Below are positions 16,665 to 25,257 of a stretch of 39,704 bases of DNA, in pieces. Origin of the DNA: Clostridiales bacterium (lineage in GTDB: Bacteria; Bacillota; Clostridia; Lachnospirales; WQUN01); assembly GCA_031271295.1 (NCBI GenBank), contig JAISVZ010000101.1, positions 1-39,704 on the forward strand. The letters run 5' to 3'. The translations under genes and the position numbers were made by a program. The notes under the pieces were generated by a model. It made no database searches, was not told the origin of the DNA, and was given only the letters and a program-made list of their open reading frames with translations. Position 1 is the stretch's first letter, and every line of letters begins with the position of its first letter.

Positions 16665-17615
16665 ATGCGTAAAACAATTGCGGTACTTACAATTATATCG
16701 GGATTAATGTTTATAGCGGTTTTGGGTTATTATTTACAAATAATATCGGAAAACGCAAAAATCGTTTGGACGGAAAAAACCGAAAATACATACGGCGAAA
16801 TATCCGCGGAAACAACAAAGGCGGCTACGGATGAAGTATCCGCTTCCGTAACGGAAAACGCTGCTATTAAGGACGGCGAAACTTACCTTGAAACGCCAAA
16901 GGATGCCAACGGCGAATCTTACCTTGAAACGCCAAAGGATGCCAACGGCGAATCTTTACCCGAAACGGAAAATACGTCCGGAATAGCACTTAATAATAAA
17001 GATATTTCACAGCCGCCGCTTTCGTGCATAATTAAAAATGTCCCGTTAATTTTGCAAAACCCGGAACTTCCGCGCGGGTGCGAGGTTACATCCTTAGCGA
17101 TGCTTATGAACTTTTGCGGCATAAAGACGGATAAAATTAGTTTATCCGAAAAAATAAAAAGAGATACCACACCAAGGGAAACAAAAAACAACAAAATTTA
17201 CTGGGGAAACCCGAACAACGGATTTATCGGTGATATGTACGATTTCAGCAAACCCGGCTACGGCGTATACCACAAACCTATTTACGAACTTTTACTTGAG
17301 TATACGCCGCAAGCCAAGGATTTAACAGGCTGCGAATTTGAAGAAATTAAAACTTCGGTTGCAAACGAAATTCCGGTTTGGGTAATAATTAACGCAACTT
17401 ACAAACCGCTTTATAAAACCGCTTTTCAAACGTGGCACACTCCGGACGGCGAAATACAAATTACATACCGTGAGCATTCGGTGCTTATAACTGGTTACGA
17501 CAGCGAATATGTTTACTTTAACGACCCATTGGGGGCACGGGATAAAGCGGAAATAGAAGCTTTTATTCAGTGTTGGCGGCAAATGGGCAGCCAAGCCGTT
17601 ACAGTTTCCATGTAA
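16665..17615 (+). CDS. Membrane-anchored C39-like cysteine peptidase
   Basis: The 316-residue protein has an N-terminal membrane segment (residues 4-26) that may be an uncleaved anchor or signal peptide. A Thr/Glu-rich linker follows (36-115), then a C39-like papain-fold domain (about 122-316). Proposed catalytic residues are Cys139 in LPRGCEVTSLAML, His in YREHSVLITGY and Asp in YVYFNDPLG. It should act outside the cell; substrate unknown. The linker contains a perfect 12-residue duplication. An AGAGG site 6 nt before the ATG supports the start. It is monocistronic and convergent with the GH31 gene, only 45 bp away, with no obvious terminator between them. Confidence 0.85.
   Translation: MRKTIAVLTIISGLMFIAVLGYYLQIISENAKIVWTEKTENTYGEISAETTKAATDEVSASVTENAAIKDGETYLETPKDANGESYLETPKDANGESLPETENTSGIALNNKDISQPPLSCIIKNVPLILQNPELPRGCEVTSLAMLMNFCGIKTDKISLSEKIKRDTTPRETKNNKIYWGNPNNGFIGDMYDFSKPGYGVYHKPIYELLLEYTPQAKDLTGCEFEEIKTSVANEIPVWVIINATYKPLYKTAFQTWHTPDGEIQITYREHSVLITGYDSEYVYFNDPLGARDKAEIEAFIQCWRQMGSQAVTVSM
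16882..16953 (+). repeat. Two perfect 36-bp tandem repeats inside the peptidase linker
   Basis: Two identical 36-bp units encode TPKDANGESYLE-type dodecapeptides, and a degenerate third unit begins at 16954. The unit is a multiple of 3, so copy-number change would lengthen or shorten the linker without breaking the frame. Confidence 0.9.
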
Positions 17616-17660
17616 ATTATCGAATGCCCCTTGCCGGACAGCCAACATAAGTAAAACAAA

Positions 17661-20027
17661 TCACATTACCTTTACCGTAAATTCAGCCGGTTTATTGGTT
17701 CCGAGATAGTCATGTACCGCTTCGCTTGTAAGCTTTCCGGCGGCATCGTCCCACACAAGCTTAATTAATGTGTACTCGCCGTTTTCATAACCGTAACCGT
17801 CGCCGCTATCGTCGTACAACATAAATTCGCCGTTTTTGCCGGGGTAAACCTGTACGGTTAAAGGCATATTACTTTTCGCGCCGGTATACTGCGCCGGTTC
17901 GGTTAGCGGAATTACCGCGCCCGCCTTAATGAAAAGCGGAATGCGTTCAAGCTCTGCGGCGGCTTCAATCCAAACTCCGCCCGCGTATTTTTTATTTGTC
18001 CAAAAATCGTACCAGCCGGTTCCTTCGGGCAAGTACACCTTGCGCGTATAAACCGCGCCTTTTACCGGCAACGATCCCGCTTGGTAATACATCGGTTCGG
18101 TTACCGGGCACACCATTACGGACGGCCCGAACATATATTGGTCGGCTATATTTAAAACCTGCTTATCTTCCGGAAAATCGAACGCCAAAAGACGGATAAT
18201 TGTTGCGTCCTCAAGCCAAGCCGCGCCCGCCAATGAATAAATATACGGCATTAAGCGGTAACGCAGGGCAACGGCGGAGCAAAGCGCGTCGTAAAACGGC
18301 TCTCCGGGTTTTCCGTAAGCCCATATTTCGCGCCTTGTATCCGTACCGTGCGCGCGGAATACCGGCAAAAACGCGCCGTACTGGAACCAGCGCACATACA
18401 GTTCCCTGTAACCCAAATCTTCTGAGCCTTCCGGATAATCCCCGTCCCAAAACCATGTTGGGCCGGGCTTTACAAAGAACGCGCCTATATCCAGTGTCCA
18501 GTAAGGCAAGCCGCAGGCGCAGAAATTTAAGCCGGCGGTTATTTGCTGGCGCAGTGTTTCCCATTTGGCGGCTGTATCGCCCGACCATAGTATAACCCCG
18601 TATCTTTGCTGCCCCGTCCACGCGCTTCGCGTTAAATTTGTTACGCGCTTGGAATCTGTAACGCTACGCTGACCCTCGTAGATACCCCTTGCATGGAACA
18701 AACCGTATGAATTGGATAACTCCATGGGGACAAATTTTCCCGCCTCTTCTAAAAATTCATGGTAAAGCGCCGACGGTTCGGGTTTTTCTTTTTTGCTCCA
18801 TTCAGGCGTAAAAGGCTCGCTTGAATCGCACCACCACGCGTCTACGCCGTGCGAAAATAAACCTTCGTTTGCCTGTTTCCAGTAAAGCTTGCGCCCCTCT
18901 TCTTCAAAAGCGTTGTAAATATCACTGAACGGAAGCATTAAACCCTTTTTCTTAAATTCATCATAATTTAGGGTTTGCCTGTTCATTGTAGGCCATATTG
19001 AAATCATAAGTTTTACATTCTTTTCGTGCAGGGCTTTCATCATAGCGGTTGGGTCCGGAAAACGCTTGGCATCGAATGTTTTTTGCCCCCACATGTCGCC
19101 CTCCCAGCTCATCCAGTCCAAAATAACACTGTCGAGCGGAATTTTGCGTTTGCGGTATTCGTCCGCAACCGCTATAAGTTCATCCGCGGTTTCGTAACGC
19201 TCCTGCGACTGTAAATACCCAAACGCCCATTTAGGCAGCATTGCCGCCTTGCCGGTTAGGTATCTGTAGCTTTTAATAATATCCGCGTATTCCCCCGCGA
19301 TAAAATAAAAATCAATTTTTGTATCCGCTTCGGTTTGGATAAAAGAACCGTAAGCGGTATCATGAAATACGCACGGGCTTGCGGTTGCAAGCAAAATTCC
19401 GTAACCGTTGGAGGAAATTAAAAACGGAATAGCAATTTTCATATTCGCCTGATGCAGGAACTGCGTTGTGCCGCGCAGGTTTAACGTATTTTCGGCGGAC
19501 TGGCCAAGCCCGTAAAGCGCTTCGCCCTCCTGCCACTTGAAATGAATTCTTGTGCGGCAAAGCTTTTTGTCAAATACCCTAACAGCGGATTTAATTTTTT
19601 GCTTTACTCCGTCAGGCGTTACAACACTTTCGGTTTCCGCGGCTTCTTCCTCGGATGTTCTGTACGCGTCAAACTCCTCAAGCATGTGGCTTTCAAAATC
19701 CCTTTCGGCAAGAAGCAAGCTGCCTTGCGAATTATAATAGCTGATAGAACCGCTTGCCTTATTAACGGATACGGTAAGGGAACTTGTGCGCAAATTTACA
19801 AAACCGCCTTGCTCTTCCAACTCCCAATCGGTAAACGGCGAATCGGTAACAATTCCAACACCTGTTACTTCATCTGCCGTATCCTTGCGCGTAAATATTA
19901 CGCGTATAATGGTTTCGCTTTTAGGCGCAAGCCGCAAAACACCGTACCGGCTGTAAAGCAGTACGCAGCCGCTTTCCCTTTGAACAGAAGTTATTTCCTG
20001 AGATTCACGTTTAACAGCATTAAGCAT
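17661..20027 (-). CDS. GH31 glycosidase, probable alpha-xylosidase
   Basis: The 788-residue protein has an N-terminal beta-sandwich (to about 255), a TIM barrel (265-600) and C-terminal beta domains. Nucleophile Asp401 is in WWCDSSEP and acid/base Asp484 in WSGDT. The VILDWMSWEGDMWG and AFGYLQSQERYET motifs are those of the GH31 branch that includes alpha-xylosidases, rather than the WIDMNE form of alpha-glucosidases. There is no signal peptide, so it should work on imported oligosaccharides. It starts 31 bp after the GH29 fucosidase gene with an AGGAGAG site. Together they fit removal of alpha-xylose and alpha-fucose from xyloglucan fragments. Family is firm; xylosidase specificity is inferred. 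Confidence 0.9.
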   Translation of the reverse strand: MLNAVKRESQEITSVQRESGCVLLYSRYGVLRLAPKSETIIRVIFTRKDTADEVTGVGIVTDSPFTDWELEEQGGFVNLRTSSLTVSVNKASGSISYYNSQGSLLLAERDFESHMLEEFDAYRTSEEEAAETESVVTPDGVKQKIKSAVRVFDKKLCRTRIHFKWQEGEALYGLGQSAENTLNLRGTTQFLHQANMKIAIPFLISSNGYGILLATASPCVFHDTAYGSFIQTEADTKIDFYFIAGEYADIIKSYRYLTGKAAMLPKWAFGYLQSQERYETADELIAVADEYRKRKIPLDSVILDWMSWEGDMWGQKTFDAKRFPDPTAMMKALHEKNVKLMISIWPTMNRQTLNYDEFKKKGLMLPFSDIYNAFEEEGRKLYWKQANEGLFSHGVDAWWCDSSEPFTPEWSKKEKPEPSALYHEFLEEAGKFVPMELSNSYGLFHARGIYEGQRSVTDSKRVTNLTRSAWTGQQRYGVILWSGDTAAKWETLRQQITAGLNFCACGLPYWTLDIGAFFVKPGPTWFWDGDYPEGSEDLGYRELYVRWFQYGAFLPVFRAHGTDTRREIWAYGKPGEPFYDALCSAVALRYRLMPYIYSLAGAAWLEDATIIRLLAFDFPEDKQVLNIADQYMFGPSVMVCPVTEPMYYQAGSLPVKGAVYTRKVYLPEGTGWYDFWTNKKYAGGVWIEAAAELERIPLFIKAGAVIPLTEPAQYTGAKSNMPLTVQVYPGKNGEFMLYDDSGDGYGYENGEYTLIKLVWDDAAGKLTSEAVHDYLGTNKPAEFTVKVM

Positions 20028-20058
20028 ATCGCTCTCTCCTTTATTTTTGCTGTATAAG

Positions 20059-21525
20059 TTACTTTAAGGTTATTGCTATGCAGTTAGCAAAATCTGACGG
20101 CATGTTTTCCGGCATTTTTACGGTAAGCACGCCGAATTCGTGCTTAAATTCCAAATTACCCAAACCAAGCAGCCTAACGGCGGATATATTCTCGCCCTCA
20201 TTAAAGCTTCTTAAAACCGCCGCGCCGCCTCTTGGAAGCGACATCATAAACGCGTAAACGGTATTATCTTTTTTAACAAAGCGGAAATCCGTCTCGTTCC
20301 AGCTTGTTTTATCCTCGCGGAAGCCCTCAATATGAACCTTTGTTATTCCCTCGCCGGAAATCTTCCACGGGCGCGTTCCGTATACGCCCTCCGCGTTTAT
20401 TTTAAACCACGCGGCAAGCTCTTTTAAAATAAACTCCGCTTCGTCGTCTATGGTGCCGTCCGGTTTTTGAAGCACATTAAGCAGCATTGTTCCGTTTTTC
20501 GAAATTATATCCACCAACATTTCCGCTATTTGGTCCGCGTGTTTGTAGTGCTGGCGCACATCATAGAACCAGTTGCCTATGCAGGTATCCGTTTGCCAAG
20601 GCTCCGGGTTAATATCGGGCAATTGGCTTTTTTCAATATCCAATATGCCAACCCTGTAAACGGCGCTTCGTCTGTCTTTTTGAGTGTAAACGGCTTGGTT
20701 CTTGCCGTATTTTGCGGCGGAAGCGTTGTAAAGGCGGGCAACCGCCTCAAGCCCCAAAGCGTAATTTGCCTCATCCGGATTCGGAATGTGCGCGTCTGCC
20801 CAAATTTCGCCGAACGGAAGAGCGCCGTCGGAATAAAGCAAATCCGGAGTGTAAAGGTCAATAAGTTCGCGCATAACATCAAGCCAATACTTTTGAAAAT
20901 TCTTGTTGGGCGTATACCAGGGGTATAATTCTCCCTTATTGTTTATGCCGTGTTCGCGGTTATCAAAATAAAAATCCTGCCACGCCGGGTCGTTTCCGTC
21001 ATAGGGAACGCCTTTAAACGGGCCGTATTCGTCAAAACCTTTATTGACGCGGCTCCATGAAAAGCTCGCTCCCAAATGCTCGGTTAAGCCGAACGGCAAC
21101 CCAAGGCGCTGCGCGGCTTTTTGCCACAAACCGCAAATATCCTTCATAGGCCCAACCTGTACGGAATTCATGCGGTTAAGCTTGGACGGATAATTAAAAA
21201 AATGGTCGTGATGCATTGCCTGCGCCACAAAATACCGTGCGCCCGCCTTGTAGTAAAGCTCCATAAGTGAATCCGGATCGAAATTTTCCGCTTTCCATAA
21301 CGCGCAAATATCCTTATAGCCAAACTTGGACGGATGCCCGTAGTGACGCACGTGATAAAGGTACTGCGGCGAACCTTCTATATACATATTGCGGGCGTAC
21401 CAATCCCCGTACATCGGAACGCTCTGCGCCCCCCAATGGCTCCAAATGCCGAATTTTGCGTCGCGAAACCATTGCGGACAACCTGCTTCACTCAGCGAAT
21501 TAAAATTTGCTTCAAACTTATTCAT
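20059..21525 (-). CDS. GH29 alpha-L-fucosidase, intracellular
   Basis: The 488-residue protein begins with the family hallmark WFRDAKFGIWSHWG (residues 19-32). It contains MHHDHFFNYPS (104-114) and nucleophile Asp233 in LLYSDGALPFGE, and then a C-terminal beta-sandwich. It hydrolyses terminal alpha-L-fucose from oligosaccharides. No secretion signal is present, so action is cytosolic. An AAGGAGG site precedes the start by 8 nt. It lies 65 bp after the aldo/keto reductase gene and 31 bp before GH31, within one operon. No fucose isomerase or fuculokinase is present nearby, so released fucose may be handled by the neighbouring kinase/aldolase genes or elsewhere. Confidence 0.92.
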   Translation of the reverse strand: MNKFEANFNSLSEAGCPQWFRDAKFGIWSHWGAQSVPMYGDWYARNMYIEGSPQYLYHVRHYGHPSKFGYKDICALWKAENFDPDSLMELYYKAGARYFVAQAMHHDHFFNYPSKLNRMNSVQVGPMKDICGLWQKAAQRLGLPFGLTEHLGASFSWSRVNKGFDEYGPFKGVPYDGNDPAWQDFYFDNREHGINNKGELYPWYTPNKNFQKYWLDVMRELIDLYTPDLLYSDGALPFGEIWADAHIPNPDEANYALGLEAVARLYNASAAKYGKNQAVYTQKDRRSAVYRVGILDIEKSQLPDINPEPWQTDTCIGNWFYDVRQHYKHADQIAEMLVDIISKNGTMLLNVLQKPDGTIDDEAEFILKELAAWFKINAEGVYGTRPWKISGEGITKVHIEGFREDKTSWNETDFRFVKKDNTVYAFMMSLPRGGAAVLRSFNEGENISAVRLLGLGNLEFKHEFGVLTVKMPENMPSDFANCIAITLK

Positions 21526-21590
21526 AATATAACCTCCTTGGATTAAGCTTTACGCGCGGCGAATTTCCCGCTCAGTAAGCAGCAATAAAA

Positions 21591-22667
21591 TTATTTTACA
21601 ATAAATCCGTCTTCATCCCACAAATCGCGCCAACCGCTTGCGCCCTCCCACAGAAAAACCTGCCCCTTTATTAACCGGCAGTTACGGTCGTCTTTGGTTA
21701 TTGCGTTCATTTCTTCCTCGGTTAAAGGGTCCTCACACGCGCTTTGCAAATTGCTTGTGTATTCGTCTTCGTATACGGAAAACGGTATCGGAATTTGCCC
21801 GCGCTGAACGGCCCATTTAAGGCACACAACCGCCGGGTGGATATTATGCGCTTTTGCGGCCGCCTGTACGGACGGGAGCTGCATATCAGAAATATCGTCC
21901 TCGGTTTTATCCCTATCAGGCCGTGTTGGGCTTCCGATTGGGCAAAAGCCGATTGGCCGGATATTTTCGCCGATACAGTAATCGTAGAGCTGTTTTTGCT
22001 GGAACGCGGGATGCAGTTCCATTTCAATAAGCGTAGGTTTTACCCTGCACAGCGGAAGAACCGCTTTCAGCTTGAGAATTGTCATGTTAGACATTCCCAA
22101 GTTTTTAACCAGCCCCATATCGTAAAGGCGTTCCATTTGCCGCCAGCACTGCATAAAATCCTCGGTTAAAAACGGTTTCGAATCCGGGTTGCGGGAATCC
22201 CCGTCGCAGCCGGGCGCGTGATAATTGGGGAACGGCCAATGCACAAAAAAAGCGTCCAAATAATCCAATTGCAAATCCCGCAGGGTTTTAGCGCAGGAAA
22301 GAAGAACCTCGCCCTTGCCGTGTTTATCGTTCCATACCTTCGACGTAATAAATAATTCCTCGCGGTTAACCGTTCCTTCGGTTAACGCGCCGTTAAAAAC
22401 CTGCCCGATTAAATGCTCGTTGCCGTATACCGCCGCGCAGTCGAACAGCCTGTAACCTATTCGGATTGCGCCCGCAACCGCCTCGGATACCTGCTCCGGT
22501 GAAAACCGGTCGGAGCCGAATGTTCCCATGCCGATACACGGTATTTTCTTGCCGTTCGCTAAGGTAACAAGCGGAGCTTTTCCGGTGCAGGCGGCAGTTG
22601 GCACATCAGCGGCATTTTGCGCAGCGCCCGCAGTTACGGCTTTCGCCTCTTTCAATTCCTTATTCAT
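21591..22667 (-). CDS. Aldo/keto reductase
   Basis: The 358-residue NAD(P)H-dependent reductase has the complete AKR tetrad: Asp76 and Tyr81 in FDCAAVYGNE, Lys110 in ITSKVWND and His143 in FVHWPFPNY. It also has a cofactor-binding C-terminal segment (IPIPFSVYEDEY). An Ala-rich extension of about 33 residues precedes the usual LANGKKIPCIGMGTFG start of the barrel, which is unusual. The start overlaps the end of the dehydrogenase gene by 8 nt (ATGAATAA), so the two are coupled. Substrate candidates are an aldose (reduced to an alditol) or a small aldehyde released by the aldolase of the same operon. Confidence 0.9.
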   Translation of the reverse strand: MNKELKEAKAVTAGAAQNAADVPTAACTGKAPLVTLANGKKIPCIGMGTFGSDRFSPEQVSEAVAGAIRIGYRLFDCAAVYGNEHLIGQVFNGALTEGTVNREELFITSKVWNDKHGKGEVLLSCAKTLRDLQLDYLDAFFVHWPFPNYHAPGCDGDSRNPDSKPFLTEDFMQCWRQMERLYDMGLVKNLGMSNMTILKLKAVLPLCRVKPTLIEMELHPAFQQKQLYDYCIGENIRPIGFCPIGSPTRPDRDKTEDDISDMQLPSVQAAAKAHNIHPAVVCLKWAVQRGQIPIPFSVYEDEYTSNLQSACEDPLTEEEMNAITKDDRNCRLIKGQVFLWEGASGWRDLWDEDGFIVK

Positions 22668-23679
22668 TGAATAACATCACCTTTCCTTTTACATCACTTG
22701 GGTTTTCAAACAACTTAAACGCGTTTGCCGCCTCGCTTAAAGGAAAACGCTTAAAAATCATGCTATCGTCGAATCTCAATTGCCCGTTATGAAAAAAATG
22801 CGCGGTTAAGCTCCATTCGTCACCGGGAAACGGCGCGGAATAACTCATCCACGAACCGGTAAGGCGAAACTCCCTGCGGTTCATATTTTCCCACTCCTTT
22901 GGGGTAAATGTCAGGTTTTCGCGCGGCGTGCCAACGAAACACACGCACGCCTTGTTACCCGCAATTTCAAAAGCGTTGCGCATTGCCGAAACCTGCCCGG
23001 CAGTTTCAAACACGTAGGAAAAACGTTCGGCGGGAGTTTCACGCAGAGTATTAACGGTAAAATCCGCACCCAAGCGTTTTGCCAATTCCAACCGATCATC
23101 TGAAATATCAAACACCGTTACCGTTTTAGCGCCGTAAATTTTAGCCCACTGCATTGTAAAAATCCCTATTGTTCCGCCGCCTATTATCGCAGCATCATAC
23201 CCGCCGCGAAAATCGTTACAAAAAAGACCATGCAAAGCCACGGCGGACGGCTCGAACATAGCCGCAATTTCAAACGGTATTTCGCGATTGTAATTAACCG
23301 CGTTACGTTCGGGAATTACAACATACTGCGCAAAACTGCCCTGCTCTCTGGAGCCGACAAAGCTGTAGTTCTTGCACAGCGAATAATTGCCCTTTAAACA
23401 ATCCGCGCATTTAAGGCAGGGAATAAGCGGCGCGCCGGAAACGGTATCGCCTACGCGCAAATCCGCTACTCCCTCGCCAATTTCCACAACCTCTCCGGAA
23501 AATTCGTGCCCCAAAACTATGGGGTAATAATGCGCCCCGTTATATAAAACCCTTGGGATATCGCTGCCGCATATGCCGGAAGCGCGTATTTTTACCTTTA
23601 CCGTGCCGGGTTTAACCTCCGGCGTTTGAAAATCGCTGTAACGGATATCGCCGTTCGCGAATAAAACCGCTGCTTTCAT
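22660..23679 (-). CDS. Zinc-dependent polyol dehydrogenase, GatD/sorbitol dehydrogenase-like
   Basis: The 339-residue medium-chain dehydrogenase has catalytic zinc ligands Cys37, His58 and Glu59 and structural zinc Cys88, Cys91, Cys94 and Cys102. Its Rossmann glycines are in IIGGGTIGIF. The segments SGICGSDIPR..NGAHYYPI, LGHEFSGE and GSWMSYSAPFPGDEW closely follow E. coli galactitol-1-phosphate 5-dehydrogenase as I remember it. It probably interconverts a polyol or polyol phosphate and a ketose with NAD(P). It follows the kinase after 108 bp that contain a palindromic hairpin and overlaps the aldo/keto reductase gene. Substrate is not determined by sequence. Confidence 0.9.
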   Translation of the reverse strand: MKAAVLFANGDIRYSDFQTPEVKPGTVKVKIRASGICGSDIPRVLYNGAHYYPIVLGHEFSGEVVEIGEGVADLRVGDTVSGAPLIPCLKCADCLKGNYSLCKNYSFVGSREQGSFAQYVVIPERNAVNYNREIPFEIAAMFEPSAVALHGLFCNDFRGGYDAAIIGGGTIGIFTMQWAKIYGAKTVTVFDISDDRLELAKRLGADFTVNTLRETPAERFSYVFETAGQVSAMRNAFEIAGNKACVCFVGTPRENLTFTPKEWENMNRREFRLTGSWMSYSAPFPGDEWSLTAHFFHNGQLRFDDSMIFKRFPLSEAANAFKLFENPSDVKGKVMLFNE

Positions 23680-23713
23680 TACCGCACCTCGTCATAAAAT
23701 AAACTTGCGTCAT

Positions 23714-23757
23714 CTTAAATGGAATGATGACAAAAAAATGTAATCATTCCATTTAAG
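23714..23757. repeat. Hairpin repeat, copy 1 (inside the sugar operon)
   Basis: CTTAAATGGAATGAT and its perfect complement enclose a GACA...TGTA core with an A-rich loop. It belongs to the same palindrome family as copies at 26316, 26850, 28363, 28989 and 39620. It sits in the 108-bp gap between the kinase and dehydrogenase genes and would fold in the operon mRNA. It lacks the tail sequence seen after copies 2, 4 and 6. Confidence 0.9.
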
Positions 23758-23787
23758 TTTTTAAATTTTTGCTTTAAAATAAGGATT

Positions 23788-25257
23788 TCAAGTAACAGAT
23801 TTTAAATTTTCGTATAATTTTCTGTAAATCCTGTAGCCATCGTTATAAACTTCGCGCAGGAAAATATCGGGTTCGTGTACGCGGTTTATACGCAGAGTTT
23901 GCGCGGCCGCCTCTTCGAAGCCGGAATAAACACCCGTTCCAACACCCGCCAAAATAGCAGCGCCAAGAGCGGTTGCGGTATCGGACGAGGGAACCAATAA
24001 GCGCCGCCCCGTAACGTCGGCTTTTATTTGTGTCCACAGCAGGCTGTTTGCGCTCCCGCCCATAACATGAAGCGTTTGCGCCGTAGCTCCCGCCGCCTGC
24101 GCCGTTTCCAGGTTGTGCCGCAGCGAATAGGCAACGCCCTCCAAAACCGCACGCGTAAAATGCGCTGTTGTTTTGGAAAAATCTATCCCGAAGAAAACTC
24201 CTTTTGCGTTCGGGTCCCATATTGGGCTGCGTTCGCCCGCCATGTACGGAAGAAAAACCAAACCCTCGCTTCCGGCGGGTATTTTTTGCGCCTCACGGCA
24301 CAGCTCGTCAAAATTTTCCCCTATTCCTCCAAGCTGCCGCGCAAACCATTTTAACGCCCCGCCTCCGCCAACCGTGCCGCCCTGTAACAGCCACAAACCG
24401 GGCACAACATGCGCTCCTAAAATCAAACGCTTGTCAGCGCGGCAAGAATCCATACAAATGCTCATGCCGCCCGCCTGCCCGCCTTGCTCCTGAGTTTGCC
24501 CAGCTTTAACCACGCCCGCGCCGAGCGCCGCGCAAGCCGCGTCCAAACCGCCCGCAACAACAGGCGTTCCGGCTTTAAGCCCCGTTTGCTTAGCCGCTTT
24601 GGCGCTAACGCTTCCTATAACCTTATGGCATGGCGAAATTTCCGGAAGCAGCGCGGTTTTTACTCCAAGCCTTTCGCAAATATCCCAGTTCCACTCGTTT
24701 CTTTTCATATCATAGCAGTTCCAGCCGTAGCCTTGGCTTACGTCCTGGCTTATTTCTCCGGTTAAGCGGTAGGCAATAAAGCTGTTGGATTGCAGAATTT
24801 TTGCGGTATTTGAGTAAACCTGCGGCAAATGCTTTTTATACCATAACACCTTCGGCATGGTATACATTGGCTGAACCGGGTTGCCGCTTGTTTCAAAAAG
24901 CGCATCCTCGCCCGCAAGTTTTTTCATTTCCCCGCAAATTTCAATGCTTCTTGTATCCGTCCAAATTGGAGTGTTGCACAAAACATTGCCGTTTTCGTCT
25001 ACCGCAATAGCGCTCCAGCTTTGCCCGTCAATTCCAACACCGGCAATTTCCCGCGCGTCTTCGGTTTTAACCACAGCTTTTACCGCGCGGCAAACGGCTT
25101 CCCACCACTCGTTGGGGTTTTGCTCCGCCCAGCCCTGCTGCGGATAATAAACCGGGTAATCCTCGGAAGCTTTACCTAAAACGGTGCCGTCCGGCGAAAA
25201 TGAAACTACCTTGCAAGACGATGTGCCGATATCAATTCCAAGCAGAATTTTCCCCAT
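23788..25257 (-). CDS. FGGY-family carbohydrate kinase, xylulokinase-like
   Basis: The 489-residue kinase begins with the phosphate-binding GIDIGTSSCKVV and contains the FGGY elements TPIWTDTRS, VVAGGLDAACAALG, LPYMAGERSPIWDP and GGSANSLLW. Overall layout resembles xylulokinase. However, the GQMHG sugar-contacting motif of xylulokinases reads GQSWS here, so another ketose is possible. It phosphorylates a ketose or polyol in the cytosol. Its ATG overlaps the TGA of the aldolase gene by 1 nt, so the two are translationally coupled, which favours a joint pathway: phosphorylation followed by aldol cleavage. Confidence 0.9.
   Translation of the reverse strand: MGKILLGIDIGTSSCKVVSFSPDGTVLGKASEDYPVYYPQQGWAEQNPNEWWEAVCRAVKAVVKTEDAREIAGVGIDGQSWSAIAVDENGNVLCNTPIWTDTRSIEICGEMKKLAGEDALFETSGNPVQPMYTMPKVLWYKKHLPQVYSNTAKILQSNSFIAYRLTGEISQDVSQGYGWNCYDMKRNEWNWDICERLGVKTALLPEISPCHKVIGSVSAKAAKQTGLKAGTPVVAGGLDAACAALGAGVVKAGQTQEQGGQAGGMSICMDSCRADKRLILGAHVVPGLWLLQGGTVGGGGALKWFARQLGGIGENFDELCREAQKIPAGSEGLVFLPYMAGERSPIWDPNAKGVFFGIDFSKTTAHFTRAVLEGVAYSLRHNLETAQAAGATAQTLHVMGGSANSLLWTQIKADVTGRRLLVPSSDTATALGAAILAGVGTGVYSGFEEAAAQTLRINRVHEPDIFLREVYNDGYRIYRKLYENLKSVT

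Noticed and set aside
19542-20057. Plus-strand frame of 171 codons opposite the GH31 gene
   Set aside because: Antisense shadow; the GH31 frame accounts for every base with intact catalytic motifs.
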